From NCBI GenBank assembly GCA_947632525.1, contig CANRPQ010000036.1, positions 1 through 11,063 of the forward strand: a DNA stretch of 11,063 bases. Direction: 5' to 3'. Shown one piece after another: positions 1 to 6,739 of the stretch. The notes beneath the pieces are model-generated. The model did no database searches. It saw only the letters and a list, made by a program, of their open reading frames with translations, and was not told the origin of the DNA. Source of the stretch: an uncultured Clostridia bacterium. GTDB taxonomy: Bacteria; Bacillota; Clostridia; TANB77; CAG-508. Position 1 is the stretch's first letter. The number at the start of each line of letters is the position of its first letter. Position numbers and translations under genes: made by a program.

Positions 1-2
1 AA

Positions 3-77
3 GAACTTAGAGCAGAAATAGAAAACCAAAAAACAATATTTAATTTACAACATGAAAAAGACAAAAATGAAGAATAA
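3..77 (+). CDS. 3' end of an unidentified gene (partial)
   Basis: One frame is open from the window edge to a TAA stop at 75-77. It encodes the last 24 residues, ELRAEIENQKTIFNLQHEKD followed by KNEE, a charged Lys/Glu-rich helix or coiled-coil type tail. Nothing in so short a piece identifies the family. A hairpin lies 10 nt after the stop, consistent with a gene end. It could also be a chance open frame. Confidence 0.35.
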   Translation, partial: ELRAEIENQKTIFNLQHEKDKNEE

Positions 78-87
78 TAAAATTATT

Positions 88-115
88 GAGAAATCCCAAT
101 AAGAAAGGATTTCTC
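88..115 (+). terminator. hairpin after the partial gene, possible terminator
   Basis: GAGAAATCC (88-96) and GGATTTCTC (107-115) form a perfect 9-bp stem with a 10-nt loop. The sequence after it (ATTACTTACTCTTAC) is only mildly T-rich, so intrinsic termination is uncertain. Confidence 0.4.
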
Positions 116-350
116 ATTACTTACTCTTACTGGGTTAGGACTTGTGACAAGGTCAAAGTCCTGTGCTTTGAAGTAATTTCAAAGAGTTGATTATATAAAC
201 TTTGGAAAATATAAGATTATGATGTTTGCGATGGCTAAACTTATGGAAATGGAGTGGTTAGAACAAAATAAAGTAGCATTATATTTATTCAATAGTAGTA
301 ATTTTAAAGAAATTGCTAGTTAATTAGAGAATGAGTAGCTACTACTAAAT
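116..350. other. non-coding stretch with remnants only
   Basis: Apart from the tRNA-like fragment, this stretch holds a hairpin CTTTGAA (166-172) / TTCAAAG (178-184). It also holds a short open frame at 219-323 (34 codons, peptide beginning MMFAMAKLMEMEWLEQNK). That frame is open back to 177 but has no Shine-Dalgarno site, so it looks like a gene remnant rather than a gene. I see no complete gene in it. Confidence 0.5.
130..168 (-). pseudogene. degenerate tRNA-Gln(UUG)-like fragment
   Basis: Read on the minus strand this stretch contains GCACAGGACTTTGAC, which matches the D-arm end plus anticodon loop (C-U-U-U-G-A-C, anticodon UUG) of bacterial tRNA-Gln. It then reaches CTAACCCAG, resembling a tRNA-Gln acceptor 3' strand. 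The 3' half of the anticodon stem no longer pairs properly, most of the T arm is missing, and no 5' acceptor or D arm precedes it. It is therefore a relic at best. The likeness is from memory of tRNA-Gln sequences; a covariance-model search was not possible. Confidence 0.3.
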
Positions 351-351
351 G

Positions 352-380
352 TTGAAAAAATGTACAATTTATATTATACT
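352..380 (+). promoter_or_regulatory. sigma-A promoter of the HD-domain gene
   Basis: TTGAAA at 352-357 and TATACT at 375-380 are separated by 17 bp. The predicted start of transcription is near 387, giving a leader of only about 15 nt that is almost entirely ribosome binding site. Confidence 0.6.
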
Positions 381-401
381 CTTACAAGATAAGGAGAAAA
401 A

Positions 402-1055
402 ATGGAAAAAGAAGAAATAATAAGCAAAATAAAAAAATATGTTCAAGAAGTATGTAAAAATGACTCTACAGGTCATGATTGGTGGCATATAGAAAGAGTA
501 TATAAGAATGCAATGTTAATAAATAAAAAAGAACAAGCAAATGAATTTATAATAACAATAATTGTTTTAATGCATGACTTATATGACCATAAATTTTATA
601 ATGGAAATATAGCTGAAAAATTAGAGGAAACTTTAAAGCAATTACAAATTTACGAATATATATCAAGAGATGATATACAAAATATAATCTATAGTTGTGC
701 AAATTTAGGATTTAGTAGCAATATTGCTGAAAAAAAGGAACTATCACACGAAGGTAGAATAGCACAAGATGCAGATAGATTAGATGCAATAGGAGCAATT
801 GGTATTGCTAGAACTTTTGCTTATGGTGGTAAAAAAGGAAATTTGATATATGATCCAAATAGTAATGAACTTGTAGATAAAAAAGAATATAATGAAAAAG
901 GTTCTAAAACTTCAATTAGTCATTTTTATGACAAGTTACTAAAAATAAAGAATCTTATGAATACAGAAACAGCAAAAGAAATTGCAATAGAAAGACATAA
1001 TTTTTTAGAATACTTTTTAAAAGAATTTCTAGATGAATGGAATGGTTCAAAGTAA
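402..1055 (+). CDS. HD-domain phosphohydrolase (YpgQ/YedJ-like)
   Basis: This is a 217-aa soluble protein. The metal-binding HD signature is visible: H29 in GHDWWHIERV, the H58-D59 pair in LMHDLYDH, and D125 in QDADRLDAIGAIGIARTFAYGG. The order and the QDADRLDA block are typical of the short HD proteins related to Bacillus YpgQ and E. coli YedJ. YpgQ has been reported as a metal-dependent nucleotide pyrophosphohydrolase; the substrate here is inference by family. The length is near the usual 200-230 residues. The start is fixed by AAGGAG at 391-396, 5 nt before ATG. The gene has its own promoter (352-380) and no close partner, so it is probably transcribed alone. No terminator follows directly; the next is the shared hairpin at 1303-1338. 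Confidence 0.85.
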   Translation: MEKEEIISKIKKYVQEVCKNDSTGHDWWHIERVYKNAMLINKKEQANEFIITIIVLMHDLYDHKFYNGNIAEKLEETLKQLQIYEYISRDDIQNIIYSCANLGFSSNIAEKKELSHEGRIAQDADRLDAIGAIGIARTFAYGGKKGNLIYDPNSNELVDKKEYNEKGSKTSISHFYDKLLKIKNLMNTETAKEIAIERHNFLEYFLKEFLDEWNGSK

Positions 1056-1205
1056 TAGATACAGGATATTTATTTTCTAAATATAGTGAAAAGCCAATTA
1101 ATGCAAATTGGAAATGTAAGAGTATTTTCAAGAAGTTCACAAGTTACCCAATATTATAAAGAAAAAAACAAAGACATAGAGAGATAATAACAGTTTATCC
1201 AAAAT
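1056..1205 (+). other. possible decayed coding remnant
   Basis: A frame beginning at ATG 1100 encodes MQIGNVRVFSRSSQVTQYYK and eight more residues before TAA, and the same frame continues after two adjacent stops. It has no ribosome binding site. It reads like an eroded gene end, but I do not recognise the family and it may be chance. Confidence 0.2.
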
Positions 1206-1223
1206 TTTAGTTGTAAGAAATGA

Positions 1224-1252
1224 TTGACAAAAAATTAAAAACTTTATATAAC
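1224..1252 (+). promoter_or_regulatory. sigma-A promoter for a short + strand RNA
   Basis: TTGACA (1224-1229) and TATAAC (1247-1252) are spaced by 17 bp, a near-consensus vegetative promoter. The predicted transcription start is about 1259, only some 45 nt before a strong terminator hairpin, so it must drive a very short RNA. Confidence 0.55.
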
Positions 1253-1258
1253 AAATAT

Positions 1259-1340
1259 AGGAAATGAAGAAACCACAAAAGTGGTTTGCCTAATTGATAT
1301 GTAAAAAAACACACCGAACTGGGCAGATGTGTTTTTTTAT
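1259..1340 (+). ncRNA. candidate small RNA (possible type I antitoxin)
   Basis: Bounded by the promoter at 1224-1252 and the terminator at 1303-1338, the predicted transcript is about 80 nt. It would contain a 7-bp hairpin AAACCAC/GTGGTTT (1270-1276, 1281-1287) with an AAAA loop, then the terminator hairpin. It faces the minus-strand peptide gene at 1344-1454 and shares its terminator. Its ACCACAA (1272-1278) recurs at 1458-1464, directly upstream of the peptide start codon. Because the two RNAs are made from opposite strands, those segments could pair over the peptide's translation initiation region. It also contains a 9-codon ORF including the stop (1264-1290, MKKPQKWFA) with a poorly placed ribosome site. 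The RNA and its role are inferred; no known RNA family was recognised. Confidence 0.4.
1303..1338. terminator. bidirectional intrinsic terminator
   Basis: A7-CACA (1303-1313) pairs with TGTG-T7 (1328-1338) in an 11-bp stem; the loop region contains GAACTGGGCAG. The A tract and T tract make it a functional-looking terminator on both strands. It would end the + strand short RNA and any minus-strand transcript coming from the 36-aa peptide gene or the ger operon. Confidence 0.75.
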
Positions 1341-1343
1341 TGT

Positions 1344-1454
1344 CTATTTGCTTAAAATTATAACAATTATAATCAAAGCAAATACTATAATAGTTTCGAC
1401 AACTAAGCCAAATAAAAGTAGGCATATTATTTCTAATAAAACAGCTTCTATCAT
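1344..1454 (-). CDS. 36-aa hydrophobic peptide, possible Fst-like type I toxin
   Basis: ATG (1454-1452) opens a 36-residue frame ending in TAG. The peptide starts MIEAVLLEIICLLLFGLVVE and continues as an almost unbroken run of Ile/Val/Leu to a terminal SK, so it is a single-span membrane peptide. The composition and size fit small membrane toxins, and LLFGLVVE recalls the core of Fst-type toxins, which is a weak likeness. The ribosome site is modest: AAGG sits 12 nt upstream of ATG. It is followed within 6 nt by the bidirectional terminator and faces the candidate short RNA. A promoter of its own is poorly supported (TTGACT at 1518-1513 and TATAAA at 1498-1493, only 14 bp apart), so it could be the last cistron of the ger operon. 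It lies 52 nt after the 56-aa gene. Confidence 0.5.
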   Translation of the reverse strand: MIEAVLLEIICLLLFGLVVETIIVFALIIIVIILSK

Positions 1455-1506
1455 AGCACCACAATACCTTACTTCAAAATGATAAATTACGTTTTATATA
1501 AAATAA

Positions 1507-1677
1507 TTAAGCAGTCAAATACATGCCAATAGGAAAAATAATCCCAACTATGGAAAGCACAATAAGTACAATTCCGGCAGGCTTATTCTTATTTATTTTT
1601 AATTCATAAACTCCATATGCTGCACTTTCAATACAAGCAGCAATTGAAAATAAAGATGCCAATAAAAAACTAGCCAT
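1507..1677 (-). CDS. 56-aa two-helix membrane protein, germinant receptor D-like
   Basis: The ATG at 1677 is preceded by a strong GAGGAG (1688-1683) with 5-nt spacing. The 56-residue protein has a hydrophobic N-terminal segment (MASFLLASLFSIAACIESAA), a short basic linker with KINKNKP near residues 27-33, and a second hydrophobic segment of about residues 34-55. This gives two transmembrane helices. It begins 34 nt after the gerC stop on the same strand, so it belongs to the ger operon. Small two-helix D subunits that modulate receptor function are known to accompany some gerA-type operons (for example GerKD in Bacillus). Assigning this protein to that group rests on size, topology and position, not on recognised sequence identity. 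Confidence 0.7.
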   Translation of the reverse strand: MASFLLASLFSIAACIESAAYGVYELKINKNKPAGIVLIVLSIVGIIFPIGMYLTA

Positions 1678-1711
1678 AATAACTCCTCAAAAATAATTTA
1701 TTCATATATAA

Positions 1712-2941
1712 TTAAGAACCATTAAGTAAAAATCCAGATTTAATTTCTACATTTGCATTTGCTTCAAAAAATGAATCTTGGTAATGATTTAACCAATCAT
1801 ATTCTTCATATTCATTCATAGTTTTGAATTCCTTTAACGCATATTTACCGAATCCGGCAGAATCAGCATGGAACTCTTTTGATGTTTTATATAAATAATC
1901 ATAAAGCAAATTATTTAAATAATTTCTAGCAGATTGCTCAATTTCTTTTAATCTATTTTCAGAATCTTCATGAGATGTATCCTTTGATAAATTATATATA
2001 GAAGAAATTTTAGCATTGACAAATATATTTGACTTAATATATGGATTACCATTTATAATTGATACTTTAATAGTAGGAGCTTTGCTAACAGTTAGAAATA
2101 AATCAATTTTTTTATCTTGATTTGCTGGGTCTGGAATAGATATATTACAACTTTTAAGTTTATTTGTTAATAAAAGATGCACTAAGCTTTCTTCTGCAGA
2201 TAATTTTCCAACTAATTTATCTTCTTTAAAAACAGCAATACCTAAATTTTCAATACCATTTTTGGCACTCATAGATTCACTACCTTGGCTACTAGAATCT
2301 TCTTGCTTTTTTGAGTTACCAGAGTCTTCACCTGAAACTATATTTCCCAAGATAGCAGAAGGTTCACAAGTTCTACATACTAGCTGATTAAAAAAATTTC
2401 CTAGTTCTGCATCAATTGTATATCCTGTATATTCACTAGAACGAGGTAAAATTTCATAAAATTTTGCTACTAGATTTTCTAAGCTAGGGGAAACATTACC
2501 TAAATATTCTTGTGCAGAACAATTTGTAATAATAATATGGTTATCAGGTCTAATTTGTACTTTATTAGATAAACTATAAATTTCTTTTGCAATTCCTTTT
2601 TGTGCAAGTTCTTCAGATATAACAATCACTTTGCAATGGGACAGATTGATTTCTTTACTAATATATGCATTCATATAACTAATTGCAGCATCTATAGAAC
2701 TTGCCTCTACGGTATCAATTACAGAAGGAGAAGATTCACTAGAGCCACCTTCACCACTTGAGGTTGGCTTGGTAAATTGAAATGTTATTTTTAAGTCTTC
2801 AGAATCACCAATATCAATTCCTAAACCAACTACATAGCCCAAATCATCAACACTTTGAACAATATGTGAGCCAGTAAACGCAACAGAAAATACTATAGTA
2901 ATAGCAATAATTACAATATATTTATAAATATGTTTAAGCAA
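1712..2941 (-). CDS. gerAC: Ger(x)C family spore germination protein (C subunit)
   Basis: The 409-aa protein is the C subunit of a GerA-type germinant receptor, expected on the outer face of the spore inner membrane. It has an N-terminal hydrophobic segment (about residues 5-22) followed by DDLGYVVGLGIDIG, the family N-terminal signature. It continues through a Ser/Gly-rich insert (residues 60-75), EINLSHCKVIVISEELAQKG, and the C-terminal three-domain body. The usual lipobox cysteine is absent: the site reads AFTGSHIV, with Ser where Cys is expected, so the protein may be held by an uncleaved signal anchor. The start is TTG (2941-2939), chosen because a perfect AAGGAG (2955-2950) lies 8 nt upstream and no other start fits. 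A second low-complexity Ser-rich stretch (SGNSKKQEDSSSQGSESMS) interrupts the middle. The gene lies 25 nt after gerB. Confidence 0.85.
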   Translation of the reverse strand: MLKHIYKYIVIIAITIVFSVAFTGSHIVQSVDDLGYVVGLGIDIGDSEDLKITFQFTKPTSSGEGGSSESSPSVIDTVEASSIDAAISYMNAYISKEINLSHCKVIVISEELAQKGIAKEIYSLSNKVQIRPDNHIIITNCSAQEYLGNVSPSLENLVAKFYEILPRSSEYTGYTIDAELGNFFNQLVCRTCEPSAILGNIVSGEDSGNSKKQEDSSSQGSESMSAKNGIENLGIAVFKEDKLVGKLSAEESLVHLLLTNKLKSCNISIPDPANQDKKIDLFLTVSKAPTIKVSIINGNPYIKSNIFVNAKISSIYNLSKDTSHEDSENRLKEIEQSARNYLNNLLYDYLYKTSKEFHADSAGFGKYALKEFKTMNEYEEYDWLNHYQDSFFEANANVEIKSGFLLNGS

Positions 2942-2966
2942 AAAATCAACTCCTTTCTAAATATAA

Positions 2967-4101
2967 TTAAGCTTGATTTGTAGATGTATCATCTAAAAAG
3001 GTAAGTCCTTTTTTCTTTTGTTGAATTAAATATTTAATATTAGCAAAAATTAGTATACCTAAGCTAATTCCAATTACTAAAATTAGAATTATATATTTAT
3101 ATACTGTATTATCTAAATATGATAATTGTTGAGAATTTTGTGGAATTAATGCAAAACCATAGGCAAATGATGCAAAAAGTCCAATTATCCATTTAGGAGA
3201 TTGTGCATTTACAGTTTTTTGAAAAATGGTAGTAGTAAAGTAAAATGTAATACTTAAATAAGATATCATAGAAATTATCCAAACAAATACAAATACAGCA
3301 TCTAGCCTTTGAAAAAATCTTCCAAATTCAATAAACCTAGAAGCTAGATAAAGAGGAATAATTTCCTCACTGGAAGTAACAAGAGGAAACATTAGTAACA
3401 ATGTTGCTACACTTATAAGCAAAAATACGCCAGATATCGCTACTGATGCAAATGCTACTTTGTTAAAGTCCTTTTGCTCCTTTAAATAAGGGGGAATAAA
3501 GTATAACATAACAATAGCACTAAAAGCAGATAAATTACTTAATCCACTAAAAAATGTAGGTATTACACCATTACCAAGCAAAGGCAATGCTCTCTGTGGT
3601 GCAAATTTATCAATATTAGCAATAAAAATAAATAAAATACTAAATAAAATTGATGGCATGAAAAATAAATTAGCGCGTGCAATTGGTTTAAAACCCAACC
3701 TATTACAAATAACAATTGCAATCAAAAGTAATAACATAATAATTCTTACAGGAGTTCTAGGGAAAAAGATAATTTTAAGAGTTTCTGAAAAACTTCTTAA
3801 AACCGTACTTATAGTAAAAAATAAATAACATAAAAATAAAATGCAAATTAATACTTTTAGCCATTTCCCACCTAAAAATTTAGAAATATCAAAAATATCT
3901 AAACCGAGGAAAATTCTTAAGCAACTGACAAATTAAATATGCAATTAATAAAGCTGCTAAAGAAATAAATATAACATTTATAATTGCTCCTGAAGAAGTA
4001 GATTGAATTATGCTCTTTGGTAAATTCAAAATAATGTGATTTATCATTATTGTTATAACTAATGCAATCGCTTCAATATTTCCTATTTTCTGATTTGCCA
4101 T
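2967..4101 (-). pseudogene. gerAB: GerAB family germinant receptor B subunit, frameshifted
   Basis: This gene encodes the APC-superfamily membrane subunit of a germinant receptor (spore permease family, about 10 helices). It starts at ATG 4101 (GAAAGGG, 8-nt spacing) with MANQKIGNIEAIALVITIMI and reads correctly to LLKNFP. An extra base at about 3906 (minus strand CCTCGGTTTA instead of CCTGGTTTA) then forces RFRYF and a stop at 3889. With that base removed, NFPGLDIFDISKFLGGKWLK continues without interruption to the TAA at 2969-2967, giving about 377 residues, the normal family length. The second part, from 3737 or upstream, is a clean frame that includes ALPLLGNGVIPTFF. There is no homopolymer at the break. 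The gene is 15 nt after gerA. It may be a true inactivation or a sequence error; if an error, this is an intact gene. Confidence 0.85.
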
Positions 4102-4116
4102 ATAAAAAACCCTTTC

Positions 4117-5887
4117 TTATTTATATCTCCATTTCATACTAATGTGTTCTTGTCTTCTATGACGTTTAGTATCTAAAAAATCTGATCGTTTTTCTCTTTG
4201 CCAAGTAGGCTTTAAGAAAAATCCATTTTTACCAACTCCAGTTATAGGTGCATAAGGCGCAGTATACGGAACTCCAAAAGATTTTAAACTACACAATATA
4301 CAAGTATAAACAAAAATTCCAAGACCTATGCCGAAAAAATCCAGCAACATATCCGAGTAGAATAAAAATGAAACGCATAAGCCTTAAATGGAATCCAAAC
4401 GAGAAGTCTGGAATAGCGAATGAAGCTATAGCAGTAATTGCAATTATAATTATTAAAATTGGACTTACTATACTTGCACTTACAGCAGCTTGTCCTATTA
4501 CTAATGCACCAACAATTCCAATGGTAGCACTAAGTGGGGAAGGTACACGAAGACCAGCTTCACGTATCAATTCAAATGAAATTTCCATTACTAATACTTC
4601 AAAGATAATTGGAAAAGGAACATTCTCTCTAGAAGCAAGTATAGAAAATAACAGTTCTGTTGGTAGCAATTCCTGATGAAAGTCTGTTATAGCAATATAT
4701 AATCCAGGTAAAAGAAGAGTGATACCAATTGCTAACAATCTTAAAAACTTAAGAAAATTGGCAAATTGAAACTTTAAGTTAGTATCTTCAGGAGATGCAA
4801 TAAAATCAATTAAAGTAACGGGCATAATCAAAGCATATGGATTGCCATTAACTAAAACAACTACTCTACCACCGTATAAATATTTGGTTGATTTATCAGG
4901 TCTTTCAGTAAGTAAAACTTGAGGTGCACTACACTTTTGATCTTCTTCTATTAATTGCACTAACTCACCAGAAGAAAGAAGAGAATCTATTTTCAAATTA
5001 TTCAAACGATATTTAACTTCTGCTACTAAATCAGAATTAGCAATATTTTTCATATAACAAACAGCACATTTTGTTTTACTTAATTTTCCTACAGAAATGC
5101 TTTCAATAACTAAATTTTCATTATTTACAGCTCTACGAAGTAATGAGGTATTAGTTCTTATATTTTCAACAAAAGCTTCTTGTGGACCTTGAATAATAAT
5201 TTCATTATTAGAATTACTTACTTCTCTTTGCTTAAATCCTTTAACATCAATATCAAAGGCAACAGGAAGTGTATCTACAAAAAGTAAGCAGTTTCCCATG
5301 TTAACTCCGCTAAAAACCTCGCTAAATTCTTTAACTTTTTCAACATTATTTTGAGGTAGCAAATTATCCATAACATAATTTTCTAAGTTAAATTTTTTAA
5401 CTCTTTTAACAGTGATATTATTAGCAATGCCCTCAGAAACTATTCTATTTTCATCACCTTCATAAGTATTTGCTCTATTACGAAGCATAAGTGGATGCAA
5501 AACATTATCATTTATTAACTGAGAATCTACCATGCCGTCAATAAAAAGTAAAAATGCTTTGTATTGTCTATTTCTAGCACTTAAAGTAAACTCACGAATA
5601 ATAATATCACTATTAATTAATGCATTATATTTTACCTTAATATATTCTAAAGTAACTTCAAGAGAAGGAAAAATATCTTTTACATCTGAAATTTTTTGAT
5701 TTTCTTGAATCTGTTCAGTAGTTAATGAACTTGAATAACTATTAGATTTAGCATTTGAATTTTCTTCTTCACTATAATCTGATAAACTAAATTGATATTC
5801 TTTTTCATCAGGACTTTCAAAATATTTTTTTAACCCATTAAGCATTTTATCTTGCCAATTAGGTTTATCACTTGCATTTTGTTCCAT
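4117..5887 (-). pseudogene. gerAA: GerA family germinant receptor A subunit, frameshifted
   Basis: The A subunit of a GerA-type receptor sits in the spore inner membrane and is needed for nutrient-triggered germination. ATG 5887 follows AAAGGAAG with 5-nt spacing. Visible are an Asp/Ser/Glu-rich N-terminal extension, the cytoplasmic domain with IIIQGPQEAFVENIRTNTSL, and the membrane domain with LREAGLRVPSPLSATIG-like residues and IVGALVIGQAAVSASIV. After AGFF (residue 518) a T6 tract (4339-4334) carries one base too many, and the frame runs into RHRSWNF and a stop at 4289. Dropping one T gives AGFFGIGLGIFVYTCILCSL and then SFGVPYTAPYAPI, the conserved C-terminal part, ending at TAA 4117. The restored product is about 589 residues, somewhat long for the family because of its tails. 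The truncated protein would lose the last membrane helix and tail. First gene of the A-B-C-D operon. Confidence 0.88.
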
Positions 5888-5932
5888 TTAAGCTTCCTTT
5901 CAAAAATATATAAATCTTATATTCGTTAGTTT

Positions 5933-5963
5933 TAGTGTTTTCCAAATGTGGAAAAAATATTCA
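5933..5963 (-). promoter_or_regulatory. possible sigma-G promoter of the ger operon
   Basis: On the minus strand TGAATA (5963-5958) is followed after 18 bp by AACACTA (5939-5933). This resembles the forespore sigma-G consensus (TGAATA, CATACTA), the expected sigma factor for germinant receptor operons. The -10 match is 5 of 7 and the spacing is at the upper limit. The predicted start lies about 40 nt before the gerA ATG. Confidence 0.4.
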
Positions 5964-5975
5964 AAAAAATATAAT

Positions 5976-6004
5976 TTGACATTTCTTTGTTTCTTTGATA
6001 CAAT
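5976..6004 (+). promoter_or_regulatory. sigma-A promoter of the toxin-antitoxin operon
   Basis: TTGACA (5976-5981) and TACAAT (5999-6004) are spaced by exactly 17 bp. It overlaps TTCTTTG repeats (see next entry) and is divergent from the ger promoter with the two -35 boxes only 12 bp apart. Confidence 0.7.
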
Positions 6005-6015
6005 AAAACAAAGAA
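5983..6015. promoter_or_regulatory. candidate operator for antitoxin autoregulation
   Basis: TTCTTTG occurs at 5983-5989 and again at 5991-5997, and its inverse CAAAGAA lies at 6009-6015. The second copy and the inverse flank the -10 box symmetrically. AbrB/MazE-type antitoxins bind their own promoters as dimers, so this is a reasonable binding site, inferred from position only. Confidence 0.4.
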
Positions 6016-6056
6016 TAAAAAATAAAAAAAGAAATATAATATTAGGAGATGATAAA

Positions 6057-6428
6057 ATGTCAATTTTAGAAATGGAGAGAAAAATTATGAAACCTAAAAG
6101 AATATCTGTGTCAAGTAAAAGGCAAATTACAATTCCTTTAGAATTTTGCAATGCATTAAACATAGAAGATGAAGTTGAATGTATTATGAAAGACGAATCT
6201 ATTATTATTAGACCTGTTATAAACAATACACAAGATAATTTTTCAGACTTAATACTAGAAGATTTAATTAAAGAAGGATATAAGGGAGAAAAATTATTAG
6301 TAGAGTTTAAAAAAAGAAAAAAAGAAATTAGTAGTGCAATAAATAATATAAAAGATGAAGCTGATAAAGTAGCAGAAGATGAATCACCATATTCAACAAT
6401 TAATGAAGTCTTTAAGGAGGATGAATAA
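6057..6428 (+). CDS. AbrB/SpoVT (MazE-type) antitoxin
   Basis: The protein is 123 aa. Residues about 14-53 form a SpoVT-AbrB DNA-binding domain: KRISVSSKRQITIPLEFC, then ALNIEDEVE and IIIRP, the swapped-hairpin pattern of AbrB, MazE and SpoVT. The rest is charged and helical (ILEDLIKEGYKGEKLLVEFK and a Lys/Glu-rich tail), as expected for a toxin-binding arm. The start at 6057 is chosen because AGGAG (6044-6048) is 8 nt upstream. The frame is open back to 5946, but that region covers the promoter. A nearby ATG at 6049 is out of frame and closes at once. Its stop is 2 nt before the toxin start, so the two are co-translated. It should neutralise the downstream toxin and repress this promoter. 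Confidence 0.85.
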   Translation: MSILEMERKIMKPKRISVSSKRQITIPLEFCNALNIEDEVECIMKDESIIIRPVINNTQDNFSDLILEDLIKEGYKGEKLLVEFKKRKKEISSAINNIKDEADKVAEDESPYSTINEVFKEDE

Positions 6429-6430
6429 AG

Positions 6431-6739
6431 GTGTATCAAGTTAGATTCTTACCAAGGGCAGAAAAATACATTAAAAAACTAAAAGAAAAAAATTTAAAAG
6501 AGAAGTTTAAATTAGCGGTCTATCAAATACAAAAAAATCCATATATAGGGAAAGCCAAAAAAGGTGACTTAACTAATATATATGGATTTGATGTATTTTA
6601 TAATAAAACTAATTATGAAATTGCATATAAAATATATGAGCATAAACAAATAGTAGTTATTATATTAATAGGCACTAGAGAGAACTTTTATAATGAATTA
6701 AAAAATTATATTAGTACATTAAAGAATAATGCAAATTAA
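6431..6739 (+). CDS. RelE/ParE family toxin
   Basis: The 102-aa protein has the RelE/ParE fold signature: an N-terminal strand MYQVRFLPRAEKYIKKL, a helix pair with IQKNPYIGKAKKGDL, and the core strands YNKTNYEIAYKIYE and VVIILIGTRENFYNEL. R83 and Y87 correspond in spacing to the RNase residues R81 and Y87 of E. coli RelE, so mRNA cleavage on the ribosome is a reasonable guess. ParE-like gyrase poisoning cannot be excluded. The start is GTG at 6431, supported by AAGGAGG at 6414-6420 with 10-nt spacing; the ATG at 6421 is in another frame and closes after seven codons. Its last codons (KNNAN-stop) lie inside the duplicated spoIVA 3' segment on the opposite strand, so its C-terminus may have been altered when that segment was placed there. 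No terminator of its own is visible. Confidence 0.85.
   Translation: MYQVRFLPRAEKYIKKLKEKNLKEKFKLAVYQIQKNPYIGKAKKGDLTNIYGFDVFYNKTNYEIAYKIYEHKQIVVIILIGTRENFYNELKNYISTLKNNAN

Noticed and set aside
1207..1464. 85-codon open frame on the minus strand across the terminator region
   Set aside because: It runs through the bidirectional terminator and the short RNA in a frame other than the 36-aa peptide; no ribosome site and an odd Cys/Tyr/Phe-rich product.
4248..4676. 142-codon open frame on the + strand inside gerA
   Set aside because: It lies antisense to the conserved membrane domain of gerA, with no promoter or ribosome site.
5946..6056. Upstream extension of the antitoxin frame to ATG 5946
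   Set aside because: It would place the promoter and operator repeats inside the gene; the ribosome site at 6044-6048 clearly serves ATG 6057.
5900..6439. 179-codon open frame on the minus strand opposite the antitoxin gene
   Set aside because: It is the mirror of the antitoxin gene, overlaps both promoters, has no ribosome site, and its Ser/Leu/Phe-rich product is the typical readout of AT-rich antisense.
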